From: Planctomycetota bacterium
Lineage (GTDB): Bacteria; Planctomycetota; Phycisphaerae; Phycisphaerales; SM1A02
DNA length: 64,000 nt
Direction of reading: 5' to 3'
NCBI GenBank assembly: GCA_022566535.1
Contig: JADFIR010000010.1
Span: 1 to 64,000 of the forward strand
Shown: positions 36,293-44,284 of the stretch, in pieces
How positions within the stretch are numbered: position 1 is the first letter of the stretch
How the letters are laid out: each line of letters starts with the position of its first letter
Program-made: the position numbers and the translations under genes
The notes under the pieces: generated by a model
Databases searched by the model: none
What the model saw: only the letters and a program-made list of their open reading frames with translations
Told to the model about the DNA's origin: nothing

Positions 36293-37942
36293 TTACACCT
36301 GCAACACGCCGGTCTTGAATTCGCCTTCGATGGGAAATGTGCTTGCGATCCGAAGGGCGAAGATCAATTCCTCTCGCGTCATATGCGGCTCAATGAGGCG
36401 GTCCACCCAGCCGCGTGCGGCGCCGTAGCGGATGTCCTGTTGCTCGTCATAGGAGGCGGTGATCGCTTGCAGGAGCTGCTTGCGTTCCCGTGTGTCGATC
36501 TTCTCACCGCGGCGCTCGCGGGCAGAAAGATCAATCTCCAAGAGCGTGTTCGCGGCCTGGGCGGCCCCCATGACGGCGAATTTGCTCCCCGGCCAGGCAA
36601 GGGTCAGCAGCGGATCAAACGCCCGGCCGCACATCGCGTAGTTGCCCGCGCCGTAGCTTGAGCCCACAATCAGGGCGATCTTCGGCACGATCGAATTGCT
36701 CATCGCGTTGACCATCTTCGCCCCGGCGCGAATGATCCCGGATTGTTCCGAGTCCCGGCCGACCATGAAACCCGACGTGTCATGGACGAAGATGATCGGA
36801 ATCTTCTTCTGATTGCAGTCCATGATGAATCTCGCGGCCTTGTCGGCCGAGTCGTCATAGATGACGGCCGGCAAGTTCATCGATACGGAGGGCCCGGCCT
36901 TGCCGCTGGCTAGATGCCTTTGGGTGAGCTTCCGCTGGTTGGCGACGATGCCGCAGGGCCGGCCCCCGATGCGGGCGTAAGCACAGATCATCGACCGGCC
37001 ATACTCGGGCTTGTATTCGTGGTAGCTCTCGTCATCGACGATGCACTCAAGCAGCTCGACCATGTCGTACTGCTCGGTCGGTTGCGACTTGAACACGTTG
37101 TACACGTCGTCCGGCTTGCGGTGCGGCTCGACCGCTTCGAACGGCGGGTCGCCGACGGGGGCCACCGACATATCGGCATGGATGATGGAACGCAGCCGCT
37201 TGATACACGCCTCATCGTCCGGCTCGCGGAAGTCAATGGTGCCGGATACCTGGGCGTGCATGGCGGCGCCACCGAGCGCATCACTGTCCGCCTCCTGGCC
37301 GATGGCGGCCTTCACCAGCGCCGGCCCGGCGAGATACAGGCCGCTGCCTTCGGTCATCAGCAGCGTATCGCAGAGCACCGGAAGATACCCACCCCCAGCC
37401 ACACAATTCCCCATGATCGCGGCGATCTGGGTAATCCCCTTGGCCGACAGCACCGCGTTGTTTCGGAAGATGCGCCCAAAGTCGTCGGTGTCGGGGAACA
37501 CGTCCTCCTGCAATGGCAGAAACACCCCGGAGGAGTCCACAAGATAAATCAACGGCAATCGAGCGCGCTCGGCGATCACCTGAGCCCGGATGAACTTCTT
37601 ACAGGTCATGGGGAAGAATGCGCCGGCCTTGTTGGTGGCGTCGTTGGCGATGATCATGGACAGCTTGCCACCGACCTCGCCGATGGTCGTCACCAGCCCC
37701 GCCGCCGGCGCCCCGCCATAGGGCTGATACATCTTCCACGCTGCGAACAATCCGCACTCGAACCGGCCCGAGCCGGCGTCGAGTAGGAGGTCGATTCGCT
37801 CGCGGGCGGTCAGCCGGCCAAGACGGTGTTGGCGATCTATTCCGGTCGGTCCACCGCACTGGCGGATCTGCTGAGCTTCAGCCAAGTACTGGTCAGTGGC
37901 GGCCCGGAGGGTCGTCGAAGATGGTGTGCGACGTGTGGCCAT
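36293..37942 (-). CDS. acyl-CoA carboxylase beta (carboxyltransferase) subunit
   Basis: A 549-residue biotin-dependent carboxyltransferase. The N- and C-terminal crotonase-like domains are present: GAFFPMTCKKFIRAQVIAERARLPLIYLVDSSG and IIFVHDTSGFMVGRDSEQSGIIRAGAKMVNAMSNSIVPKIALIVGSSYGAGNYAMCGRAFDP. The closest pattern is the propionyl-/methylcrotonyl-CoA carboxylase beta group. The biotin carboxylase/BCCP partner is not in the window. If it makes methylmalonyl-CoA, it feeds the mutase at 26881. It ends 47 bp before the sigma start. Confidence 0.9.
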   Translation of the reverse strand: MATRRTPSSTTLRAATDQYLAEAQQIRQCGGPTGIDRQHRLGRLTARERIDLLLDAGSGRFECGLFAAWKMYQPYGGAPAAGLVTTIGEVGGKLSMIIANDATNKAGAFFPMTCKKFIRAQVIAERARLPLIYLVDSSGVFLPLQEDVFPDTDDFGRIFRNNAVLSAKGITQIAAIMGNCVAGGGYLPVLCDTLLMTEGSGLYLAGPALVKAAIGQEADSDALGGAAMHAQVSGTIDFREPDDEACIKRLRSIIHADMSVAPVGDPPFEAVEPHRKPDDVYNVFKSQPTEQYDMVELLECIVDDESYHEYKPEYGRSMICAYARIGGRPCGIVANQRKLTQRHLASGKAGPSVSMNLPAVIYDDSADKAARFIMDCNQKKIPIIFVHDTSGFMVGRDSEQSGIIRAGAKMVNAMSNSIVPKIALIVGSSYGAGNYAMCGRAFDPLLTLAWPGSKFAVMGAAQAANTLLEIDLSARERRGEKIDTRERKQLLQAITASYDEQQDIRYGAARGWVDRLIEPHMTREELIFALRIASTFPIEGEFKTGVLQV

Positions 37943-38162
37943 GGGCGATGGGTCAACTGCTGAGTGACCGAAAACAATCAGGATATGCGATCCGGTGCCT
38001 TTCGACGGGGTCCGGTGGTCCCATCGGCAGATCATTGTCCTAGTATTATCCAGACGCGGCTAGGAGGTGTGGGCCTCATTGGTCTCAATGCCGCCGAAGG
38101 TGCCGGCCGGGAGTCATCCGCCCGCACCTTGCTTATCTGCGGTTTCAAAGAAGGGAAGTGGC

Positions 38163-39278
38163 ATGCTCGGCGCTCTAACCATCCACCGACTGTTGGAGAA
38201 GATGAAGGAAGTAGACGCGTCGGATTTGCATATCAAGATTGGTTCGCCGCCGGTGCTTCGTATCGCGTCGGCGCTGCACCGTATCGATGCGCCCGTGCTG
38301 AATGGGGACGACACGCGGCAACTGTTGACGCCGATCATTCCGCCCCACCTCAAGCAGCAGTTCGAGCAAGCGGGCGGCGTTGACTTTTCGCACACGGAAA
38401 GCGCCGACGCCCGGTTTCGATGCAGCATCTTCCATGCGGGCGGAGGCGTGCACGCCGCCATTCGCCGCGTCAATCCCGTCATCCCCAGCTTTGACGAGCT
38501 GCACCTGCCGTCCATATATCGCGAAGTCGCCGACACCACGCACGAAGGCCTGGTGGTCATCTGCGGCGTCACCGGCTGCGGCAAATCAACCACGCTGGCC
38601 GCAATGATCGACCACATCAATGAAACGCGGCACTGCAACATCATCACCATCGAGGACCCGGTGGAGTACCTATTCCGCCCTAACCAGTCGTTTATCAGTC
38701 AGCGGGAGATCGGCATCGACGTTGCGGACTTTCCCCTGGCACTGCGATCGGCAGTGCGGCAAGATCCAGACGTCATCATGATCGGCGAGATGCGGGATCG
38801 GGAAACGATGATGGCCGGGCTGCAGTCAGCAGAGACCGGGCATACGGTCTTCGTGACGCTGCACACCGCCGACACTATGCAGAGCTTCGCCCGCATACTG
38901 GAGTTCTTCCCCTCCAGCGAGCATAAGTTCATCCGTTCGAGTCTAGCCAACGGTCTGGGGGCGATCATGGCCCAGCGCCTCTTGCCGAGCGTACGTGAGG
39001 ATGTTGCCCGCGTCCCGGCAACGGAGGTGCTGCTCAACTCCCCGATCGTGCAGGAAAAAATCCGCGAGGCCCAAGATGAGGACATGCCGGCCATCATTCA
39101 TAGCTCTGAAGGCGAAGGCATGCATGACTTCACATCGAGCCTGGCCCGGCTGGTGGATGAAGAGTGGGTTGATCTGCGGACCGCCGAGCGCTACGCCCCG
39201 AACCGTGAAGCGCTGATCAGCAAGGTCCGGGGCATCGAGGTCGCCGCCGACAAGCTTATCCAGCGGGTCAAGCGCTGA
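38163..39278 (+). CDS. pilT: PilT-type twitching/retraction ATPase
   Basis: A 371-residue hexameric ATPase that disassembles pili. The start LTIHRLLEKMKEVDASDLHI and GSPPVLRI is the PilT N-domain; Walker A is GVTGCGKST (135-143). Walker B region DVIMIGEMRDRETM and the His box (GHTVFVTLHTADTM) follow, and FPSSEHKFIRSSLANGLGAIMAQRLLP completes the family set (AIRNLIR-like C-terminal motif less clear). The ATG at 38163 has GAAGGGAAG upstream. It is separate from the pilMNO-B operon 15 kb away. Confidence 0.93.
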   Translation: MLGALTIHRLLEKMKEVDASDLHIKIGSPPVLRIASALHRIDAPVLNGDDTRQLLTPIIPPHLKQQFEQAGGVDFSHTESADARFRCSIFHAGGGVHAAIRRVNPVIPSFDELHLPSIYREVADTTHEGLVVICGVTGCGKSTTLAAMIDHINETRHCNIITIEDPVEYLFRPNQSFISQREIGIDVADFPLALRSAVRQDPDVIMIGEMRDRETMMAGLQSAETGHTVFVTLHTADTMQSFARILEFFPSSEHKFIRSSLANGLGAIMAQRLLPSVREDVARVPATEVLLNSPIVQEKIREAQDEDMPAIIHSSEGEGMHDFTSSLARLVDEEWVDLRTAERYAPNREALISKVRGIEVAADKLIQRVKR

Positions 39279-39325
39279 TTCCATTGAGCACTTGCATCCG
39301 GGAGGCGGAAGCAGTTCGCGGCGGG

Positions 39326-39358
39326 AAAAAGGCCCAGCGGTCTGCCGACCGCCGGGCC
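39326..39358 (-). terminator. Rho-independent terminator
   Basis: On the minus strand a 12-bp stem (GGCCCGGCGGTC/GACCGCTGGGCC with one G-U pair) has a GGCA loop and is followed by TTTTT. This is one of the best terminators in the window and ends the minus-strand transcript described at 39326-39660. Confidence 0.85.
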
Positions 39359-39415
39359 ATAGATTCGGAGTCCAGATCACGGGCTGCACCACCGTGCAAC
39401 GCCGTCGGGGCACGG

Positions 39416-39457
39416 TTACACGTGTAGCCCTCTGGTACTGCCACACTCTTGATTCAC
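39416..39457 (-). CDS. 13-codon ORF with 12-nt perfect Shine-Dalgarno
   Basis: AAGGAGGTGATC at 39460-39471 is perfectly complementary to the 3' end of 16S rRNA over 12 nt, far more than usual, and is 7 nt (from GGAGG) before a GTG at 39457. The ORF reads MNQECGSTRGLHV then TAA. It lies within the candidate small RNA and upstream of its terminator. It may be a real micropeptide, a translated regulator, or a ribosome-binding decoy. Confidence 0.45.
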   Translation of the reverse strand: MNQECGSTRGLHV

Positions 39458-39667
39458 TAGATCACCTCCTTGCTGCAAAAGGGTTTGCCCAGCCGACACG
39501 AGCGTGACCACTCGTCGCCAGGCTCTTTTCCCCTGGGCGTCCCCAGGGGCTCATCGCCCGGCTCCGCAAAGCCGCAAGCGGCCCACGAGGCCGGTCGTCG
39601 CGATCCGCTGCCGCCGCCCAGCGAGGGGTTCTCCCTCGGTTTGCCGGCCGCTCGCCGCGATACCGGC

Positions 39668-39695
39668 ATTATCGCGTTCTGTCACGATAGGGCAA
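39668..39695 (-). promoter_or_regulatory. promoter-like -35/-10 for the minus-strand RNA
   Basis: Minus strand TTGCCC (39690-39695), a 16-nt spacer, then GATAAT (39668-39673) matches a housekeeping sigma promoter at 9 of 12 positions and sits just upstream of the hairpin-rich region. It lies 93 bp after the ftsK stop. Confidence 0.4.
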
Positions 39696-39787
39696 CAGAA
39701 AAATGCCAAAAGACAGCATCGATTTGCAATGGGGCTTATCGGCCGGCGAGCCTACGTTACGAGCCCGGTCAATCGCTGGGCATGCTG

Positions 39788-42286
39788 TTACCTGCGGTAC
39801 TCGTCGGGGTATTCGGCCGGCACACCCTTGCTGGTCGTCTCGACCACCGGCACGTCGGGTCGCTGGCCGTGGGCTGAGGCGTCGTCAAAGAGCGTTTCGC
39901 TGGCCTCAGCCGCTTCCTCCATAGATTTCATTTGCTCCCACTCCTCCATGGTGATGAGCACCTCCCTGGCAACGGACCCTTTGTGATCGCCGAGGATTCC
40001 CGCCTGGGCCATCTGATCGACCAGCCGTGATGACCGGCTGTAGCCGACGGCCAGGCGACGCTGCAGCAGCGACACGGAGCCCCGACCGGTTTCGATCATG
40101 ATTCTGACCGCCTCATCGAAGAGTGGATCGCGTTCGGCCGGCTTGATGCTTTCTCCGCCGTCCGCGCCCTCAGGCCGGATCGTCAGCAGGCTCCGATCGA
40201 ACGTGGGGGAGGCGACGTTTCGCAGGAATCTGGTGACCTGGCGGATCTCCTGGTCGGTGACCATCGTGCCCTGGGCACGCTGAACCTGCGAGGTGCGCGG
40301 GGTGAGAAAGAGCATGTCGCCCTGATCCAGCAACAGCTCCGCCCCCTTCTGGTCGAGCACAATTCGGCTGTCCATCCCCGAGGCCACCTTGAAGCTGACG
40401 CGGCAGGGCATGTTGGATTTGATCAGCCCCGTGACCACGTTCGCCTGAGGTCGCTGCGTGGCGACGATAAGGTGGAGCCCCACCGCTCTGGCCTTCTGAG
40501 CGACGCGCACGATCGACTGTTCAACCCCCTTGTGTGTCATGATCAGGTCGGCCAGCTCGTCGATGATGAAGACGATGTAGGGCAGCTTCTTGGGGATCTT
40601 CGCTCGCTCAGCGTCGTTGGCCGGCTGGAAGCGCTCGTATAACGTTGCTTCGGAGAGCCGGTTGTACGAGGCGACGTTTCGCACCGACGCTTCGCGGAGC
40701 AGCTCGTAGCGCTCTTCCATCTTGTCCACCGCCCACTCCAGGATTGCCGCGGCCTTGGTCGTCTCCGTCACCACCGGGCACATCAGGTGAGGGATGTCCT
40801 GAAACTGGCTCATCTCGACCATCTTCGGATCGACGAGGATCAGCTTCAGCTCATCGGGCCGCTTGGTATACAGCCAGCTCATAATGATCGTGTTCATGCA
40901 CACGCTCTTTCCCGAGCCGGTGGTGCCGGCGATCAGCATGTGCGGCATCCGAGTGAGATCGGCGACGAGCGGCTCACCGGAGGTGTCCTTTCCCAGGAAC
41001 ATGGGCAGGATCATGCCCTCGGCATGCCGGCCGCTCATCAGTTCTTTGAGGCGCACGCGCTCCTTGTACGGGTTGGGCACCTCAATTCCCACGGTGGTCT
41101 TCCCCGCCATGTTGGGCACGATGCGGATATTGTGAGCCCGCAGGCTTCGCGCCAGATCGCTGGCCACGGCCTGAACCTTGGACACCTTGGTCCCGGGCGC
41201 CAGTTGCACCGAGTAGAGCGTGACCACCGGCCCCGACTCGATGCCCATCACCTCTCCATCGATGTAGTAGGTCCCAAGGGCATCCTCCAATTGCTGCGCC
41301 TGTCTGCGGACAAACGCCTCCATCTTCGATGAATAGTTTGACTCCGGCTCTCCGAGGAGGTCCAACGTTGGGAACTGGTATCCCTCGAAGCTTTCGGGCC
41401 GTGCAATGTCCTCGTCCCTGGCCACGGACTTGTGCGTAGCGGACATCCGCACCGGCAGTCTGGCAATCTTTGCTCGAAGTTCCTTCGGGCTCAGACGCCG
41501 GCGCCGCGTCTCTTCGGACGTCTGGTCATCCAGCGAATGCTCATCCGGATCGAAGGCGTCGGTCGCCCCGAGACCACCAGCGTCAGCGTCAATGCGCGAC
41601 TTCTCCTTGCGCCTACGTCTACGACCGCCTGGGGCCACCACCGTTGCGTCTGGTCCCGCGCGAAGCGCACCAGACATCCAGACGCTTGGGCGCATTCGTC
41701 TGAGCACAAACATAAGTGATGCCATGAGAAGCCTTGGCAGCGCTCGCACGAGCCGATCAACCGCCACGATCGAGCCGACGCCGAAGCCGGCCAACAACGC
41801 CAGCAACGTCCCCACATCGCTGAAGCGTTGGCCCAGCTCGCTCACAATCAGCATTGCGACCAGGCCGGCGTGGGACCCGGCCAACGGTCCTGCCTGCAAC
41901 GCTAGCAGACCGTGCAAACCCGACACGGCCAGACCCATCAATGCCAAGCCTGTCGCGCGCAGCAATAGATGTCCCACGGCCCGTCCCCTTGCGGCCGCGG
42001 CCAGGTAGCCGGCAACGCCGGCCAGAATGACCCACGAACCGATCCCGAGGACGTAGTAGCTCCAGTAGGCGATCAAGGCGCCGACGAATCCGCAAAGATT
42101 GCGCGTCGGCTCGTTATGGACCGCGACCGTGTGCGACGGCCAGTCCGCAGAATTGAAGCTCGCCAAGGCCACGACAAGGAACAGCCAGAACCCTGTCAAG
42201 AGCACCCAACCCGCTCGTCTCGCCAGCAACCCAGCGGGCAGTTCAGGGCGGCGATTCGCGCGCACAATGACCGCTGTGCGTGCCAT
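39788..42286 (-). CDS. ftsK: DNA translocase FtsK/SpoIIIE
   Basis: An 832-residue protein of cell division and chromosome segregation. Four or more membrane helices fill residues ~25-200 (GWVLLTGFWLFLVVALASF, GIGSWVILAGVAGYLAAA, ATGLALMGLAVSGL, LLALLAGFGVGSIVAV), then a short linker. The alpha-beta motor has Walker A GTTGSGKSV, Walker B YIVFIIDELADL and VGLHLIVATQRPQANVVTGLIKSN. The C-terminal winged-helix gamma domain (RGSVSLLQRRLAVGYSRSSRLVDQMAQAGI) binds KOPS-like sites. The linker is short compared with E. coli FtsK, as in SpoIIIE. Confidence 0.95.
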   Translation of the reverse strand: MARTAVIVRANRRPELPAGLLARRAGWVLLTGFWLFLVVALASFNSADWPSHTVAVHNEPTRNLCGFVGALIAYWSYYVLGIGSWVILAGVAGYLAAAARGRAVGHLLLRATGLALMGLAVSGLHGLLALQAGPLAGSHAGLVAMLIVSELGQRFSDVGTLLALLAGFGVGSIVAVDRLVRALPRLLMASLMFVLRRMRPSVWMSGALRAGPDATVVAPGGRRRRRKEKSRIDADAGGLGATDAFDPDEHSLDDQTSEETRRRRLSPKELRAKIARLPVRMSATHKSVARDEDIARPESFEGYQFPTLDLLGEPESNYSSKMEAFVRRQAQQLEDALGTYYIDGEVMGIESGPVVTLYSVQLAPGTKVSKVQAVASDLARSLRAHNIRIVPNMAGKTTVGIEVPNPYKERVRLKELMSGRHAEGMILPMFLGKDTSGEPLVADLTRMPHMLIAGTTGSGKSVCMNTIIMSWLYTKRPDELKLILVDPKMVEMSQFQDIPHLMCPVVTETTKAAAILEWAVDKMEERYELLREASVRNVASYNRLSEATLYERFQPANDAERAKIPKKLPYIVFIIDELADLIMTHKGVEQSIVRVAQKARAVGLHLIVATQRPQANVVTGLIKSNMPCRVSFKVASGMDSRIVLDQKGAELLLDQGDMLFLTPRTSQVQRAQGTMVTDQEIRQVTRFLRNVASPTFDRSLLTIRPEGADGGESIKPAERDPLFDEAVRIMIETGRGSVSLLQRRLAVGYSRSSRLVDQMAQAGILGDHKGSVAREVLITMEEWEQMKSMEEAAEASETLFDDASAHGQRPDVPVVETTSKGVPAEYPDEYRR

Positions 42287-42467
42287 AGCTTCCTGCTATC
42301 GGCTCATTTGGAGCAATCAGGACAGGATTGCGGACCCTCGCCCCCGGGGCCAAACCTCACCGGGGCGAGACACACCGGCCTTCCTTCGACCGTCGCTCAC
42401 GGGTCAGATTGCGTTTGCTCAACACTGCGCCTAGGCTCTGCGATTTCGACTCGCTCCCAAGCACGGC

Positions 42468-42896
42468 ATGAAGTTCAATCTCATTGATATGGTCTTGGAA
42501 CAGTCGCTTGACCGGATCGTGACGGTCAAGCATGTCACCCTCGCCGAGGAGTACCTGGCGGACCACTTTCCGACCTTCCCGGTGCTGCCGGGCGTATTGA
42601 TGGTTGAGGCGATGGTTCAGGCGGCGAGGCGAATGCTTGCGGACCGCGGCGACCGGAGGCTGGTTCTGGGCGAGGTGAGGGCGCTGAAGTTCGGCAGCTT
42701 CGTCCGGCCGGGCGAGGCCCTGGAGGTGGAGGTCACGCTTGGGAAGCAGCTCGATGACGGCTCGTATCTGTGCCGCGGCACAGGGTGTGTGCGTCGCCAC
42801 AAGGCGATCGGCCCAAGTACCGAGACAGCAGTTACCGGCCGGTTTATTATGCGGCCGATTCGCAGCGAGCCCGACGCCGTGTCCCCGCCGGGCTGA
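42468..42896 (+). CDS. FabZ-like 3-hydroxyacyl-ACP dehydratase
   Basis: A 142-residue hot-dog-fold protein. Catalytic His33 is in ADHFPTFPVLPG and the Glu47 in VEAMVQAA. FabZ normally has HFPGHPIMPG; here the GHP is TFP, so specificity may differ. It is followed 42 bp later by an acyl carrier protein and then by a second dehydratase-like gene, which suggests a dedicated lipid or polyketide-like set and not general fatty-acid synthesis. Confidence 0.8.
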   Translation: MKFNLIDMVLEQSLDRIVTVKHVTLAEEYLADHFPTFPVLPGVLMVEAMVQAARRMLADRGDRRLVLGEVRALKFGSFVRPGEALEVEVTLGKQLDDGSYLCRGTGCVRRHKAIGPSTETAVTGRFIMRPIRSEPDAVSPPG

Positions 42897-42938
42897 GCAC
42901 AACGCCAAGTGGTCGCGGCAAATAGGAGTAAGGTGGTG

Positions 42939-43337
42939 ATGACCCGCGAGGAAATCTTCGAGAGTGTTCGCAAGGTGTTGGAAGAAGCGCTTGGCGTTGA
43001 CGAGGATGAGGTCACCCCAGAGGCGTCGCTCACTGGGGATCTTGAAGCGGAGTCGATCGACTTCCTGGACATCGTCTTTCGACTGGAGAAGACATTTGCC
43101 ACCCCCGAAAGGTCGTTCAAGATCGAGCAAGGGGAACTCTTTCCCGAGAACCTCATGGAGAACCCTGAGTGGATCTCCGACAGCAAGTTCACCGAGGCGG
43201 GCATGGCCATGCTTCGCCGGCGCATGCCCCACGTTGATTTTTCCGCCTTCGAGAGCGATCGCGATGTCAACAAGGTCGCCGAGCTGATCACCGTCCAATC
43301 GATCGTTGATTTCGTAGATCGCAAGCTGGCCGCATGA
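42939..43337 (+). CDS. long acyl carrier protein-like protein
   Basis: A 132-residue protein, longer than a normal ~78-residue ACP. The first ~50 residues are a clear ACP core: helix I (REEIFESVRKVLEEALGV), then DLEAESIDFLDIVFRLEKTF with Ser39 in the phosphopantetheine position. About 40 residues (SFKIEQGELFP...DSKFTEAGMAMLRRRMP) are inserted before the last helix (VNKVAELITVQSIVDFVDRKL). GGAG/AAGG precede the ATG at 42939. Carrier of acyl chains for the flanking dehydratases is inferred. Confidence 0.85.
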   Translation: MTREEIFESVRKVLEEALGVDEDEVTPEASLTGDLEAESIDFLDIVFRLEKTFATPERSFKIEQGELFPENLMENPEWISDSKFTEAGMAMLRRRMPHVDFSAFESDRDVNKVAELITVQSIVDFVDRKLAA

Positions 43338-43339
43338 AC

Positions 43340-43379
43340 GAAGCCGGACCTGACGAGTCCTCGAGGAAGGTCCGGGTCA
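43340..43379 (+). repeat. REP-like palindrome copy 5 (inner stem lost)
   Basis: GAAG foot and perfect outer stem CCGGACC/GGTCCGG remain, but the inner stem is deleted (TGACGAGTCCTCGAGGAA). It begins 3 bp after the ACP stop. Confidence 0.75.
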
Positions 43380-43397
43380 ATGACAGAACCATCCACC

Positions 43398-43443
43398 ACC
43401 CGAGTCTTCGTTGAGGACTCCTCAGACCCGGATTCCGGTTTCC
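43398..43443 (-). repeat. REP-like palindrome copy 6
   Basis: Read on the minus strand: outer stem CCGGGTC/GACTCGG, loop TGAGGA/AACGAA with a G-C central pair, diverged inner part. It pairs head-to-head with copy 5 and ends one base before the next start codon. Confidence 0.65.
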
Positions 43444-43444
43444 A

Positions 43445-43966
43445 ATGCGCTGGATGTGGATAGACAGCATCGTCGAGTTCGTTGCCGACGAACGGTTAAG
43501 CGCGATCAAGAATGTTTCGCTTGCGGAGGAGTATTTGCACGATCACTTTCCAGCGACCGACGCAGCCGAGGCATTGCCCCTTCTTCCCGCGTCGTTGATT
43601 ATCGAAGGGATGGCGCAAACCGCGGGGATTCTTGTCGGGTCAGCCCGCCAGTTCCGGGAAAGAGTGATCCTGGCGAAGATCTCCCTGGCCAGACTCGACT
43701 GCGAGGTCTTCCCGGGGCAGACTGTTCGTTACGACGCCACGCTGGAGCGCATCGACTCCGCCGGAGCCGCGACGGCTGGCGTCGTGAGCCGACTCGGCCC
43801 GACTTTGCTCCAATGGGAACCAATCGGGCGCATCGACCTGATGTTCAGTCACCTCGATGAAGCAACGGCCGGCATGGAGCTTCCGCAGCACAACTTCGTC
43901 TTTGGCGAGAATCTGGATATCATCTTGCGGACCGCGGGGCTGGAGAATCTCAAGCGTGGAAGCTAG
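43445..43966 (+). CDS. second FabZ/FabA-like hot-dog dehydratase
   Basis: A 173-residue hot-dog-fold protein with His34 (HDHFPATDA) and Glu54 (IIEGMAQTAG). A few residues are inserted in the loop between them compared with FabZ. C-terminal ~35 residues are extra. No ribosome binding site precedes the ATG; instead the inverted palindrome pair ends right before it, so the element may have replaced it. ATG at 43454 is an alternative. It completes the dehydratase-ACP-dehydratase set. Confidence 0.8.
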   Translation: MRWMWIDSIVEFVADERLSAIKNVSLAEEYLHDHFPATDAAEALPLLPASLIIEGMAQTAGILVGSARQFRERVILAKISLARLDCEVFPGQTVRYDATLERIDSAGAATAGVVSRLGPTLLQWEPIGRIDLMFSHLDEATAGMELPQHNFVFGENLDIILRTAGLENLKRGS

Positions 43967-44284
43967 AGAGATGCGGTTGAAGTCCGAAGGCGGAAGCGCG
44001 CAGTCCAATGCGAGGCAACAATGGAAAACGGCCCCGTCTTCGACGGGGCCGTTTCTATCTTCGAAACCGCCATTCCGCGGATAGGCGAGAAATGGCCCCG
44101 AGCGGGGAGGCAAACCGACCGGGGCCGATCCAGGGCTCGTGATTACCCGTTCACCAACAGCATCCAATTCAACGGCGCACAAGCAACCGCGGACTGCGGA
44201 GTTTCGCCCCAAAGGGTGCGTCTGCAATGGCTGGTCCGACCGTAGGATTGGGCGAGGACTGCGCAGGGCTCGTACAATCGCGCC
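43967..44284. other. intergenic region with terminator
   Basis: This 318-bp gap after the second dehydratase contains the terminator at 44026-44054 and the coaD promoter region. I see no gene or repeat in the rest. Confidence 0.4.
44026..44054 (+). terminator. Rho-independent terminator
   Basis: A perfect stem (aaacggccccgt / acggggccgttt) with a CTTCG loop, about 60 bp after the dehydratase stop, is followed by a short T-rich run (gtttctatctt). It ends the dehydratase-ACP-dehydratase transcript. Confidence 0.85.

Larger units (their letters stand above)
39326..39660 (-). ncRNA. candidate structured small RNA between ftsK and pilT
   Basis: The minus strand between ftsK and the terminator holds several independent stable hairpins. 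These are 39571-39582 (GCCG-CTTG-CGGC), 39530-39549 (CCCCTGGG-GACG-CCCAGGGG) and 39498-39515 (ACGAG/CTCGT). Next come a very strong Shine-Dalgarno, a 13-codon ORF, another small hairpin near 39385, and the terminator. A promoter-like pair lies just upstream. I do not recognise 6S, tmRNA, RNase P or SRP RNA motifs. It could also be the 3' UTR of ftsK. A 70-codon ORF (39457-39669) overlaps it but begins inside the promoter -10. Confidence 0.5.

Noticed and set aside
38943-39446. 167-codon minus-strand ORF starting just after the strong Shine-Dalgarno
   Set aside because: It reads through the terminator stem at 39326-39358 and then runs antisense to pilT. It shows no family features.
39457-39669. 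70-codon minus-strand ORF covering most of the candidate small RNA
   Set aside because: Its ATG lies inside the promoter -10 (GATAATG), so it would not be on that transcript, and its composition is dictated by hairpins. It remains possible if transcription starts further upstream.
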